This document shows, in pieces, positions 28,828 to 43,800 of a stretch of 64,000 nucleotides of DNA (positions are counted from its first letter, which is position 1; every line of letters starts with the position of its first letter). The translations under genes were made by a program, and so were the position numbers. The notes beneath the pieces were generated by a model. The model was not told the DNA's origin. It searched no databases and saw only the letters and a program-made list of their open reading frames with translations. Source of the DNA: Halocafeteria seosinensis. Lineage: Eukaryota; Sar; Bigyra; Bicosoecida. The DNA is taken from contig LVLI01000005.1 in NCBI GenBank assembly GCA_001687465.1, forward strand, positions 62,001 through 126,000, in the 5' to 3' direction.

Positions 28828-31800
28828 CTACGGCGGGCATGGGGGCGAAGGGAAAAATGACCCAGGCTCGATAAAAAACTCGCTCATTCCCTCAGAGTTT
28901 TCAGCTGCCACTCTCACGTAGTATCGCTCTTGAGCCAGATTTTCAACTACCTTCTGTAGCTGTCCGTTGGTTTCAGCATCAATATGAAATTTCATCACAT
29001 TAGAGCTGAAATCAGGTGCTACACTAATGTGAACCTCGTAGCGGATGATTTTGACTCCTCCATCCGCTTGTTCATCCCTACCCATATTAACAGAACAAGA
29101 TCCTGGAACCTCCTCAGTTCCTGAACATGGGATTCCGTGACGCGGTATCAATGGTGGATGTGTGATTACTTTCAAACTCCCCCCACATCCAACATTAGCC
29201 GTGCCGTTCAGCACTGTAACATCAACGGGCCTACCGGGCCTTTGCTTGGCCAAAATAAGAGTTTCCGAGGCATCGGAATACATTCCGAAGCCGATACTGT
29301 TCGAAGCGCTCACCCTTACAAAATATTGCTGTCCTGCACTCAAATTTTCTATTGTATATGACTGAGAGGAGGCTCCCTCGACAGCAGTTACTTCGGCTAT
29401 ACCCTTGTGGGGAAGTCCTCCAAACCCTTCGAATTCTTCATCAGTGTCCCATTCTACCTGAAAGGAAACAATCTTGTCACCTCCCGTATTAGAGGGGGAT
29501 GAAAATCCTACAGTGATTTTCGACTGAGAAGTAACCCCTGCTTTGACGGAAAGCGGAGCTTTCGGTAGAGTGATAGGAGCAAGTTTTGAGGGTGTGGATA
29601 CTTGGCACTTTCCAAACCCAACAGAATTTCTGGCACAAACTCGTATCCAGTAGTCAGTACCTTGAGCCAAACCCGACAGAACTACACTAAACGGGCCCCC
29701 ATCGATAATATTGAAAAAGCTGTTCGAGAGGACAGAATGAAATTCCGAAGTCAAAGAATAGTCAACGCGGTACTCCACAATCACACTCCCCCCATTGTCG
29801 AGGGGCGCACTCCAGCTCACCCGTAGCTGAGATCCAGAGACCACTCTTACAGATACTGCGGTAGGCAGCCCCGGAGTTCTGGTAGGGGCAAGGGAGTCCT
29901 TGCCATCATCGGTTGTAGCTCCTTGGGGATTTCCATATCCGATTTTGTTGTAGGCAGTGACTCTTACGAAATAGGGGATACCCTGGACGAGGGAGGTTAA
30001 GGTATGGCCTTCCATGCAATTAAGCAGGTCAGGGTTTTCTCCCTGTTGCTCCTGGAAAATAATGACCGATGCGTTCGTTCCCGAGGATGTGGTAATCAAA
30101 TTCTTCGCCACCCGCATGTTCCAAGCGTCCCCACCATCTAAAAAGGTAACCCTCCAAGTGAATTCTCCTTCGTCAGTGCCGTCCACCCTCGTCACGTGCA
30201 CTGAATTTATAAAGTTGATATTTTCCAGATGACTTTGCATTGAGCCCGGGAACTCATTTGAAAGTGAGCTACACAATGGTTCTGCTGTGTCACAGAAAAC
30301 GTCGCTGACATTATACGCTGAGGCTTCCAATTCTTGTGTCCTGGACGCAACAGCTAAACTGGATATATCGAACGTTTCTTGTTGTTGGGAGCCCTTTTCC
30401 ACAACTAGCGCAAATGCTCCTCCGTCTATTGTGCCAGTCGAAGCAGAGGTGCGAATTGTCCATATCGCGTTCTCGGCATAGTTGGGACACTTGACAAACT
30501 GTCGGAGTGTCTTCGAAGCTTCGAACATAGCCACTGTACTCCATTCTACACGGAAACCTAATATATCCGTGCCCCCGTTCCATTTTGGAGTCACCCAGTC
30601 GACTTGCAGCGACGTTCCGGAGTTATTTACGGTGCTCATCGTCACGTTAAGAGGGGAGGCTGGTACAGCAAGTGGAAGGTGCACAATGCTGCTATCCACG
30701 CAGTAGTCAGCAGATGTCTCAGCACATTCTGCTATTTCGGACCGTCCGATGCCCCTCTCGTTTTCAGCTGAAACACGGACAGCGTATGAAACTCCGCGTT
30801 CAAACACATTTTCCAGACGACGGGAAGTCGTAGTTGAGTCGAGACGAACAGATGAGAAATCTAGAGGGGCCTCGTGAGGTACACAGCGACGACAGACAAG
30901 TGTACCGAACTGCATTTCGTTAGACGGATCTTCAAATATGTCGTGGTTGCCGTCGAGGGCGGTAGCCGACCCTGAAAGGTACGTGGTGTCAACAGAGAGT
31001 TCCCCGACTGGGAGTCCCGCAGGCAGGAAGTCAATCTCCCATGCAGTGCCCTCGCTGACTGCAGTGCTGGTAACTAATACCTCCCTAACGGATGTGAGAA
31101 AGGCTAATGTTTCTTGTAATACGGTTTGTGACACGTTGTGTGGCATGAAGGCTCCAAACTCGCTTCCTCCAACAGCAAGTCGGAACCATCCTTCCCCTAG
31201 AATGCGAAGATATTTTCTCTCAACCATCCCTTGTTTCCGAGTGCCCCGAGCTACATACGTCTGCTTAACAATGATACAATCTTGTCCTTGTCCATTACAG
31301 TTGCTTTCCGAAACCGAGGACTGATCAATCTTAGCTGCCGCCACCGGGGGATTCGTGCCCGCGTTACTAGTACCATCGAACCTTATAGTCCACTTGATAC
31401 CCGTGGATATTACCTCCGTGGAAACAGATATTTCCCCTGTACCTAAATACATCAAACCCTTTCTAATCGTTTCAGCAGTGGAGCCAACCTTTATTTTCAC
31501 GGATAGCTCGGAACTCTTAGCAAAACGGATCAGTACCTCAGCATCCAAATCCAGATCGTTAAATCCCAACGAAGACAAAATAGACACTTCTTGGACTTCA
31601 TGGCGATCCTGTACCTTCCACCATTCTACTCTATAGCCAGTAAGTGCCGAGCCACCGACATTCTCTGGAGCCAACCACTGCACTTCACCACTCTCCAAAT
31701 CACTATGTGAATCGGTGGTTGTAGAAATTGCCAAATCTTTCACCACACCGGGAACAGCCGTAGGTATGACAAATTCGTCGGCTTCTTGGAAGGGGCTCGC

Positions 31801-34800
31801 TCCGAACGATGTCCATGCTCGTATGCGTGTGTAGACTTTTTCTCCAAGGGGTAAGCTGCATAGATTCAAGATCAGCTGTCCTCCTGCTCCCAGTGTAGGC
31901 AAGTCCGTTACATTACCCGATACTACTAATGAGGAGAACTGTACATCAGAAGCAAGCTGATATTCATACCAAAGTTGGCCCGTACTTCCAGTTCTTCTCG
32001 GAGCATCAAACAAAATTTGAACGCAAGACTCCCTCGAGACTTGGCTCGTAACCGATCTTGGCGCCGAAGGAGGGACCTCTTTGGTTACAGTTGATGGAGG
32101 CATTGAGAACGTCCACCGGCGGTTGGTAACTATTTGGCTACTGTTAGACACCCAGAGGGAATTGTCATCAAAGCTAACCGTGTTTTCAGCACTGACTCTG
32201 ACAAATATTTCCGTCCCATTTTGGATGCCCTCACCTTCATACGGAGAGGCTCCGGGAGAACTAATCCGGCTTATTAAGAAGGTCAAATCTGACCCAGGTA
32301 ATATGTTCTCAGCCGAGAGCGAATTAGATGAAAATTCCGATGTTGTGTCCCATTCTACGCGATAGTTTGTCAAAGAGGAGCCGCCATTTGTTGGTGGTGG
32401 CATCCAAGAGACCAGCACTGCTGACGACGAAAATGGCTCTATGTGCACCGATAGAGGACCATCTGCGATGCCACGAGGAACAGCTTGAATTGTCGAGCTC
32501 CATTCCCCGATTCCTAGTGTATTTTCTGCAGCCACTCTGGAGAAGTATTCTCGCCCAGGCGTTAGATCGCGTATGTGAAAGCAGGAAGCACATGCTTCGG
32601 AAGTTACGCGAACTATTGCCCCACTCAAAGACTCCCCAACGTTAAACCTAAACGCCCTGAATTGAATTGAAGCTTGTCCGGAATATCCAATAACGTCCAC
32701 AGCCCATGTTGGAGCTCCTTCTGGACTATAGAATAGCTCATGTCGGTCTGAGGTATCACCGGTAAAAATTGTAGGCGCATTGTGATCACTTGCTAGTCCA
32801 AGGGAAATGGCAGGAAACTCAAACGAACGCACGCGAAACTGGATACCATCTACTTGAATGAGAAGGCCTTCTGGAACATCGAACGTGAGGTCTCCCCTCA
32901 GATACACAATCGAGTCACCATGAGTTGCATTGACCACCACGTTAGCAGCTGGGACGAAAGTTTGTTGCTTAGTGACGTGTACTACATCGATTCCATCCAA
33001 TGACTCCAACGACATTCTTACTTCCTCTTCGGAGGAGTTGCATGATATGCTAACGGTGTCTGTCTCGGTAAGCCCAACGTCCACGCTACAATTATACACC
33101 CTGGAGAAAGGGGAGGCCTCCACTCGCACCAACTGGGTCATAAGCAGTGAATTAACATTGACTACCATTGCACCTCGGTTGGCCGAGACGAGGGAAGGTG
33201 TAGTATCCCACTCTATCACATAGCTAGCAATATTGCTCCCACCATCCCGTGGGGGCACATTGAAGCTTCCACTAAGTGCATTCTCCGTTTCTTCAATTGC
33301 TGTTTGGACAGTTCTCACAATCCCAGTGGCCCGCAAACCGCGCAACTCGGTGGTATCTATATTCAACTGTCTAATGTTGAGGTTCTCAAACGTTATCCTC
33401 CACGTAGTCTCACCTGTAGACTTCCAGTGCGTACTCGATACGAGTACACTACCGGTATCTAGCTCATCTTCTAGAGCATTTGCCATGTCGGTATCAGACG
33501 CCTGGTGGCTCAACAGCGAGGTGATGCGGTCTCCCAAACTCAATGAAAAGTAACCAGTGAGTTTGGACCCTCGTTGTTTCGTGGTAACGGACATTGCAGC
33601 GCCAGCACCTTCCAGAGAAGACACTGTAGACAGCTGTAAATCCTCACCTGTACCTGGAGGGAATGTTACAGTCCAGTTGTAACCTCCAACCTGGTTTGGT
33701 CCTACTCTGTCGACAAGTATATTCTCCATTCCAGTAACTCTGATAAGCTCCGTCTGTAGCAGGAGCGCAGACGAGTCGGGTGCCAACGAAACAGTACTCA
33801 CTTGAGAGTTGCTTAAGTGGTCCTTGACCCTGAGAAAGAAATGGCCTCCTATAAAATTTCTCCTAACAGACCGCTCAGCTGAGCACCTTCCATTATTTAG
33901 TAGATCGTCCGAACAGGTCATTTCTGCGCTTGACTTTCCAACGACATCGAGCAGGGTAATTGTCCAATCCACGCTTCCACTTGATGACCTCACTGTCGTG
34001 GATACATCCACATCATTGATTCCGTCCAACTGTAGAAGTGATTTCCGTATCACATCACTGGTAGAATTGGAGGCAATCGACACGTTACTTCCGCTGAGCA
34101 CTACCAAGACGCTACCTGAGACACCGCCTGTTGAAAGTGCTTCGATTTGGAGATGGAACACTTCAGGAATAAATAGTGCATCCGTGCTTACAACTTGAAT
34201 AGAGGGAAGCATCGCTACTCCAAGGGAAATCTCTTGGATACCATAGACACGATTTACATGCTTGAGTCGATACTCCAGAGGTGCCGAGGGCTTTCCAAAC
34301 ACAATAATGCTGGCGGGATTAGACCAGTTGCCCTCGCCGACTTCGTTGCCAGCCCTTACTCTAGTGTAGTATCTTGTGCCTCCAACTACATCTTGGACTC
34401 GACTATGCATAGGCAGAAGAGACTCCTCCACATTGTCATGGATGTCCAGAGAAGCATTGGTCGGAGTAAGGTCGACATCCACTGGGTCAAGTTTGTTTTG
34501 GTTGCCCAAGTGAGACTGAAACTTCACTGTGTAACCGAAGCCATTAACAACGAATGCTTCATAGGTGCCTGATGGCAGGGCAACTTCCTCGGTGAGAATA
34601 AGCGTTGAACTGGTGACCAGTGGCCTTTCCATGACAGCATGTTCAACCGAAGTAGTCACTTCGTTTCCAGTTTCACAATCCACAACTGTAACATTGAACT
34701 GTTCGGACAAGAAAGTCAAACGATGCCAAAGGATATCATCCTCTTTAATTATAGTAACGACTATATCTGAATCATTGATAACACTAGAGATCTTCTCCTC

Positions 34801-37800
34801 GACAGATATAGCAGTGGCGTTGATGGGAAAGCAGGAAGTTTTCAGTGAAAGCCCCACAAATTGATAGCTGACATTCAATCCTTCTTGGGCACTCGAGAAC
34901 CCCAAAGCTGTTTGAGCATGTGTTGCTGATGCAAGACATGTAACTTCACTCAGCATCCATAACTTTGTGTCAGATAGTTCACCGTCAAAGCTGGGTCCCT
35001 CGTAGGGTCTATCTACGACGAAGCCGCTGCGCCCATTATCGACAACACTTGTCGCGACTGACACATTCTCGAAGCTGGATAGGTTCAGCAACCCACATTG
35101 TGTAGACAGCGTGGCCGTTAACAGGGATTCACCAGCCATTGTGATTACATTCGTTCCCGTAAACCTTAATGTAAAATAAGTTACATTAGCTTCCGATTCC
35201 TGCGCAACTATTACTTTCCCACCGGTAAGCGACGTAAGTAGTTTTGACAGTGATTGGGATGAGGCATTGGAAGGTATGCAAGGAGATACCACACGCACCC
35301 CCGCCGGAGGGGTCCAGGAGAACACCAATCCTACGACGGTGTCTGCGACAATCGTCACATTTTGGATCAATTCACCCAGATCCACCACAGAGGCACTCCA
35401 GTTGTATATCCGCACATTTTGACCTAGATACAACTGATGCCGCTGCAGATCCTCAAATCGGATAAAGTCGTCACCGGTTCTGACCGTAACCCTCCCGAGC
35501 TCATAATTTGGAACATCCATTGAAAAGTAGCCGCGAGTTGCTCTTGGCTCGAACCTGATTTTCGATTTTGCATCCAAGTAAATACTGCTGTCTGTCATAT
35601 TGTTATCGAATGTAACCTGAGAAGAGCCATGCGCTAGTGTGACATTCCCGAGACTCCAGCCAAAGTGCTCGTTTCTTGTTACCATAACTCTTCCCACACT
35701 TTCCAGGTCTTCTAACCTGGTCGCCATCAAATCTGCGGAGGCAAAGAAGGGAATCTCTTCGGTAGTTTTGTTGTTGAATTTCAACTTGTAGCTTCCATCC
35801 AATGGGTAGGAAAAGTCAGACTCCATAGATACTCTGGCTCTTGCGTTAGAACCTTGAAGTCGTGAAGTTGTCTCGAAAAACCCCACGTTGCTTGTTCCTG
35901 GGGGATAGGCCAATCCCTGAATGAGCCCGGGAACGGATCGTATAATCAGAGTATACCGTATACCTCCCATGGTTGGTGTGAGAACGGGAACTCCTTCATG
36001 TCCAGCACCAAAGTTCGAGTTCTTCCGTACAGAGACATCACCAACATTGCTTAGCGACATGACCGCTATTCTGACTCGTTGAGAGTCCTCATCGAAACGG
36101 AGGACAACAGGACCCCTGTTATTGCCAGCAAGATCCACTTCAAATTCTCCTCCCAGAGCTTGGCTCCCCGACTGTATCTCCACAACTACTGCGTCCCCAG
36201 TGAGCTGCTCTTGAACAATTTCCAACATTTCTCGATTACCCGCTCCTGCAGGTAGCATGCCAGCATTATCTACGAAGGTGACAGTCCAAGTTACTCCCCG
36301 GAATCTTCCCATTAATTGTCTGCTCACAAACGCTTTATTGATGGAGCTGAGTGACGCTAAAGCATTCCGCAACTCCGATGCTGAGGTGTTGACTGTTAAT
36401 GTTCTCTCGGTACTGCTGATTGTGTCGTTTAACCCCCACTTTCCAGACGTAACTAGCCCAGGTTGGATTTCTTCACTGACAATGGAGAAGGCTGTCGTTG
36501 TGGAATTTCCCTCTAACAAGCAAGTGGAGGGGCTACAGACGCAATTTATTCCTCCACAAAACGTGTTGTCAGTAACGACAGAAAGGAGAGGTACGTCACC
36601 TGGGCTATGGCAACTGAGGGGACCAGTAGGGCAGTGGGCAGTCCAAGGATCGCGCTTGAACGTAATACTCCATGTATACGCCCCCGTGAAAGGAGTACTA
36701 CTCATAGCCCTGCTCACCTCTACATCTCCGATATTATCTAGCTCTTCAAGTATGACCTCCACTGAATTCAATGGATCCTCCTCCCTTGTGGGTTTCGCGT
36801 CGTGGCGAATGGCCCGTGTTGTAACTGATTCGCACACCAACGGTAATCCTAATTCGATGGCGGTGTCACAGTCATCGAGAGTAGTGTTGAACCTCAAACG
36901 GAAGTAACCATTCACAGGAGCTACACCGGTTTCCAAAATTTCAGAGGCACAATTTATCATCGAAAAGTCAGAGTTTGTTGTAGACAATGTGGAAGAGCGA
37001 CACGAAATTTCAAACGGTAAAGGGCCAACATTCTCACCCCATCCTCTGCTAAACCCGGAGCTCCAGTCTTCTACGGAATCACCAGAGAAAACATTTGAGA
37101 CAAACGTGACTCTCCAGGTGTATGCTTTTACTGTATTTGATTCCCCTTCCAACAGGATGCTGTCAGTACGAGATACCTCAATGCTGTCTGTAGTCGGCAA
37201 CGCCTCCAAGGCAGCTCTCACGGCAGCGCTACTCGCATCGAACAGAAGAAGAGACGTGACGGCTCCTTTGTAAGACAAACGAAAACCGCCGCTCAATTGG
37301 TTTCCGTTGGTTACCGTATTAATAACGACGTCCGTGGAAGCCTGTGAATTGGTTCCGCGAGTGTTGTCCTCTACCTGGAGCTGCGGAATGTCTCCTCCAT
37401 TCAAATCGTCCTCAAATGTAATCCTCCAAGTGTATCCCTGTACACTGTTCGGTTCAGCATCTACGGAAACCGAAATATTCCCAATAGTAGATATCTTCTC
37501 TAGCTTCTCTTGGATTTGTGAAGTAATGTTGTCTCTAAGGAGGCTAATTCCTTCATGAACTAACGTGATGCTCTCCGTTGATTCATTATCGAAGGTTAGC
37601 TTAAACGACCCCCTTACTGAGTTTCCTTCTTGCACTGTTTCTACTGCTGCAGAAGCATGCAGGTCGGTCTTATCAGACGATGATACCATAAGGGAGGAAA
37701 GGATTTCCATCTCAGGTACGTCTCCGTCACTGCCTTCAAACTCTACCGTCCAGCGATAGCCACCTGTCCAGCCTTCACCCAAGAGGGGAGCTAACTCCCT

Positions 37801-40800
37801 CCTGGTGACAATAACTTCCGGATGAGGGCTCCCATCTTGCTCTGATACCAACTGATGAATAAACTCCTCCATTTCGCTAATTGTAGCGTTTGCCCGCAGG
37901 AATAACGAATCATCTGAGGGAGCATACCCTGGTATCGATATTCGGAAAGTCGAATTTTGATCGATAAATTCTCCCTCCTGGCAACCATAGCCTCCTGTTT
38001 CGCAGAGATTTTCGACAATGTAAATATTGCTGTTCGTCAGATTGCTCGAGACTTCAGTAGGTACCAATGGTCGAAGGTCGCCGTCTGTTGCAAGGAACTC
38101 AATGCTCCACACAAATCCACCTGCGTGATCGGGGCCTTCCCGTGTAACGTTGACGTTATCCAAGTGGGGCAACGCATTCAAAGCAAACTGTATGCTGCCT
38201 GTGCCTGTGGCCGGGCTGTTAAACGCCAGTGTGTTTGTGGAAACAGTGTCGCCTGACGCGAAGTCTGTATAGGTCAGAAAAAAATCACCTTCAACTATTT
38301 GGTTGCCTTTTGTAACCCGGCTAATGCCAAGCGGATCAATGTCTGGACAGCTGTCCGCACCCTCGCAATCCGTACGTGGAATCCTATGATTTTCCGGAAT
38401 TAGAGCACTATTTGGGATTACCCCGTCTACAGCTGACCCATTAAAAACAACTAAATATTGTCGAAAATTGCTGTCGTTTAAGTTATCTACCCGTGATATC
38501 TCCACATGACCAGCCAGCTCACCCTGATTGGAGGAAAAATGGACTTCAAACTCATCCGGGAGAAATTTGGTGGGGAACTCAACGTTATACTGACAACTGG
38601 AGAGCTCCTCCTCTCCCGAACTGGTACCACACTTGCATATTCCAGAGGTTCCCTGAAATCGGCATTCATTTATGTCAAAACGAACAGTCACAGTGACGTC
38701 GTCGTCATCAAACGACATGTCCGTTCTTCCTGAATTGTAAGATATCACAAGTCTATCCTCAAAACTCGTACCGCTCGAGGGGAATTCACCAACCTGAAAC
38801 TCAGAACCACATTCTACTGTCAACTTGTCTCCAGAGACGGATACAGTCGGAGATGCTGTGCCGAAGAACGTCGAAGGATCAGAAAAATAGTCATCAATCT
38901 GTTGCTTAATGTCTAGGATATCAGACGAATTGTCCACAAATATAGGTACCGCTTGCTCAACATCAAAAAGAGTTCCGGAAGCATTGAAGGCAAATGTTAC
39001 TCTAGAACTGTTTGATTGCTCTTCGCCGCAATTCACGAGGAACTCGAGTGAATGCAACATCAGAAGATCGTCGGTAAACAATTCCAGCTCCACTATTGCA
39101 GCTCTACCTGTGTACTCATCCCTTAACGTGATCATCTTGACCTCATCAACATCTTCCGATGTAGTCTGAATTCTTTGTATTTCCCTCCGAGGACCTGATG
39201 GGTCTGCCCCGGAAATCAGGTACTCCGTAGCATTGGTGAACGTTACGATTTGTTGCTGTTCGGTGACAGACTGCCCAGTTGCCGTAACCGACTGGACCTC
39301 ATTTACCCGCTGAGCGAATGTTGAAATAGATTGAACCTGCGGCTCAACAGGATCCGATTGTATTGTAACCGTTTGAATTTCGTCTCTCCCACCTATGTCG
39401 AGCGATATAGCCTGAATCTCATTTAGAACGTCCGTGACGACATCAATGTGCTGTTGCTGAGGCTCGACAGAACTTGTCAGATTGATATACTGGCTCTCCG
39501 GAGATACAGAGAAGAACGAACGACTAAAAGAGTCAAAGGAACTGTCCATTGTGTAATCTAGAGTGAAGCTCTCTAACGTCCTTCCACCATCGTACAAAGG
39601 AAGACTCCACATAGCGTCGAAAGAAGTTGTACTGTGTGGACTCAATTTAAGGTCAACAGGGGCAAATGGCACTCGACGAGTGGGCACTGCCGTCGGAGGG
39701 TCTGTCACTGCAATGGCACCAAATCCCTCCGCGCTTACTGCCATAAGCCGGACCGCATACTCCTTACCCGGTTCCAATGAGGAAGAAACATTACCAATGG
39801 TGATAGTGCGCTCCCCAATAACAGCCTCGAGTGGTTGACTAGCGTTGACAATCATGGACTTCATTGGAAGGTCTGTTACCTTCGAGAATGTCCTTTCCGT
39901 CCACTCGATGACATAATACAGAATAGGAAGTCCCCCGTCTCCCCCAAAGTGAAATCCTTGGTCTGAAGGAGGGTCCCAACTAACCTTCAACTGAACGTCA
40001 CTGAGAACACCCAACTTCGCGTCAATGGGAGCCCCGGGTCTTAGTGTTCGGGGAATAGCAGAAAGAATGTTACTGAACTCACCGAAACCTGCAGCATTGG
40101 AAGCCCTAACACGGAAGTAAGTGCGTTTGCCTGTTTCTAGACCAGCAACATTGTAGAAAGCCTCCTGAGAACCACTCCAAGCCGATATCCGCGCAGAGTT
40201 AAACTTGGAAAAATCTACGGACTGACTCCATTGCACTTCATAGAGATTTATTCCGAAGGCACCCTGGGGTGGCAGTAGCTTCCAGATCACTTTTACCTTT
40301 GACTGAGAGAGGATAAGAGCTGAAAGCAGCTCCACGTCATCTGGAAGGGCGATCACCGTTTGCGGCTGGGTAGCTGCCGAACTTCGTCCAACACCTGCCT
40401 CCAACGAAATCGAGGTGACCCGGACACTATATTCAAAACCGGTGGCCAGCGGACCCACTGTGTATGAGACTCTGTTCCCAGATGTCGATCCTGGAACAAT
40501 CCTGCTTCCGTACTGTGGAGACGTTGCTGCGGACTGGAGCAGGTGGGACTTGGCGACAACGTCCTCACCAATTAGTCCCGCCTGGTGAATGACCAGCGCC
40601 CTCCGTTCGCAGCAAGGAGCAGCAAATGTAATCATCCAATCGAATCCATGCACATTCAGATTACGTGTAACTTTGATCGTGCCAACGGATTTAAGTTCTT
40701 CTATAGAACCGGCCAGAATGGCACTGGAGGCGTTGTGAGGAATGGGTCGTGTGCGCTCGTTCCCTAGACTTAGCCTAAAAGTGCCCCCGATGGCGTACTC

Positions 40801-43800
40801 TCCTTTCTTTACAACAAAAGCTGCTATATTTACGTTCGACCCATCTATTTGAGTAGCATTTGTCACTTCAAACAGTGGTTGGGGACCCACATGAAGCTGG
40901 CCAAGGAATGTAATTTCCCACACGAAGCCATGTCCAGGGAGAAACACGAGGTATTCGGAGAAGGTTGGGCCCATGAATTCTCTGTCAAGGACTAAGTGAG
41001 TTACGTTGTATGACACCACCGCAAATTCGTTGGCATTTTGCACGTCCCCAAATTCGATTTCAGAATATGCTGCCAGACGAATCGTCATGCCATTTATCAG
41101 CTGGGAAGTGATATCCTGTGCGTCACCATTGACTTTGAGGATATTGCTGTTTTGCTCTGCACCAAAAGTCCCAAGCATGCGCACCCAAGAATCAAAGCGT
41201 CGAACGGAAACCTGCCCAATGTTTGGCATCCTAGTGAGAGTATCCCCTAGCTGTGAGGCAGTTGCTTGGAAGCTTATTGGTTCACTTAGCTTGCCTCCAA
41301 ACTTAACTCGGAAGTTACCGGAAATATCGTCTTCTGTGGCAGTTGTCTTGAGGCCAACAACTTCCCTAATTGGGGCCGATGCTCCGATTGTAACGACGTT
41401 TACCCGTTTTTGAGGAGCTTCGTCCCACCATTCGACTTTATACTGGCTAATAACCGCGCCTCCGGTATTTGAAGGAATTCCCCATTCAACTACCACCTTG
41501 TCCAACCCTTCCTTATACGTGGAAACTGACGATGGCTCAGCCGACTTTGTGATGACGCTTTGGGAGGCAGTCTGACTGGGAATACTAAAGCCTTGAGAAT
41601 TCCCAGCGAATACTCTACAAAATTGTTTCTGTCCCAATGGCAGCTCTTCCATCCGTGCTTCTAGAGGACGAGATCCTTTCACAACTCTAAGTGACTGCAC
41701 TTGAGAATTAAAAAGCAAACCTTCGGGATTATCTGACAATTGTAGAACCAATAAAGGAAGTAGTTCTGCTCCGCGTTCGGGGTCATCTGTAGTGTGAGTA
41801 AAAGTGACAAGCCACTCGATTCCAAATCGAAACCCAAGACTAATGTCTGGCTTGATAGCGCGCTCGAAGTCAGTTACCACTCGCTTGATGGATCGGGACT
41901 TTACGCTAACAGTTCGAATCACAGGTATCGACTGTAGTTCTTCTTGGACTTTTGTGTCGTTTACAGGGAGATCAAATTGCACACTATACCCACGGAATGT
42001 TAGGGTAACCGTTGCATTTCCGTCTTCAAGAAGAAACAATGCCTCTTCTTCACTGTTGGCTGACATTTCGATTGATAGTGACTGGGTTTCAAATGTATAC
42101 GCGTTAGGCGAAATGTCCGCATTTCCATTCTGCCTTTTCCAGATGTGAGTGTGCAGCCCTGTCCCTCGAAGACCCGAGGAATCTATTGAAAGTAGCTCCA
42201 GATTACCACGCGGTCGACTGAACGTAACGACCCAGCGGAAACCGTTGTGTCGGCTTGCTCGCGTGACTCCTATGGGGATATCGGCAATTTTGTAGAATCC
42301 CAGGATGTTAGCGAGCTCCGAACCGAGTGACTCAGCTGTCACGTTCCAGGGGAGCCTCCAAGTTTCGGCTGCTCCAAATGATAGTAGAAAGAAGCCGCCT
42401 CTGCCTTCCTGGCTTCGGAAAGTAACATCTATGACCTGTATATCGTCTTCTATAGCATATGTTGAAGAGCGTGTGACGTCATCCCCATAAAAAGGGGAAA
42501 GAGAGCACTCAAGGAGATATTGAGATACTCTTTCGCCTCCTGAGTACAACGGTGGCCTCCAAAAGAAAGTGAGTCCAGCATGCATGCTGTCTTGCACCAG
42601 AACTAGATCTCTTGGACTAGATGATGGTTGTGCAAATTCTGGAGTCTCCACAGAGGCAGTTGCAATTTTTCTCCATGCCTTTTTGCTTCTTGCATACACA
42701 ACCGACTCAAGTTTCTCGTTGTTAGGCAATGCAAGGTATGATCCACTCATTCTCCGCAACGGCACGACGGGTCTAAGCAGATCTACCAACACCACTTCGT
42801 CTACAAAAGGGAATGAACCATTTCCGCACACAACTGGCAGGAGTAAGGGGATAGTTTCAAAATGGTTGCTTTGCCCTAGGAAAGTAACGTAGAAGCTTTC
42901 GTCTTTCTCAACAACTACTGTGTATAGACGACAGTCCGCGGAGGAATTGCGACACCCCCACCTACGAAAGAGTGTAGATAGGTTCTCTTCTAACTCAGAG
43001 ACAGGCAATCCCCAGGAAAGGCAATCCTCCGTAACTTCGTTATCTAGGGAAATTTTGAACGTGATATCATCACCATCTACGGGTGAAGACATCGGCAAAC
43101 GGAGAGAAACTGTCTGAATAACAGCGTTTGTTCCTACAGTTATCGTGTCAGCAGGCTCTTCAGGACCGTCTATCACCAGATGCGACCCAAGTGCAGAGAC
43201 ATCATTTTGCTGAATTCTCAGAGACTCCAAAGGAGCGTCGGTGGAATCAAACGCAAGATACCATTCGTAGCCATCTGTCTGTTTGAAACCGCTTCCTTCA
43301 ACAACTTCCCCAAACGTCCAGATTGCAGGCGAACTCGGATCATCACGATCACAGATGCAATAACCGGGAGAGCAGTCCTGGACATTACAGAATGAGAGTT
43401 TGATTCCATTCAACATTATCATTTTGCCAGCACAATCTCCAAGCTCACTTGTCGAGAACAGCGTAGACGAATTCTGGTGAATGGTTATCCTTCCTCCAAT
43501 TTCTCTCCAGGATACGTCTCTGGCCACGCGCAGTGAGCCGACATGGTTGAAGGATCTCAGTATCCGGGAAACCTCTACTGCCGTATCATCAACATGCAGA
43601 AACTCACTGGTACTTTCCTCCAAAGACAGTGTGAAACCGCCAGAGAGTTTTCCTCCAGAACTATAAGCAGACAACCTCACTACTGGCAGTATGTCGGCGC
43701 GAGCATTAATCCCTCCTAGGGTAGAAAAATCTACCCATGGGGTAGGGTCACTGAAATCGCTCTCAATAACCCACATTCGTCCCTCCAGAGCGGTTTGCTG

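Noticed and set aside
36257-36907. 216-codon plus-strand open frame
   Set aside because: Same reasoning: it is antisense to FN3/module A codons and composition-driven.
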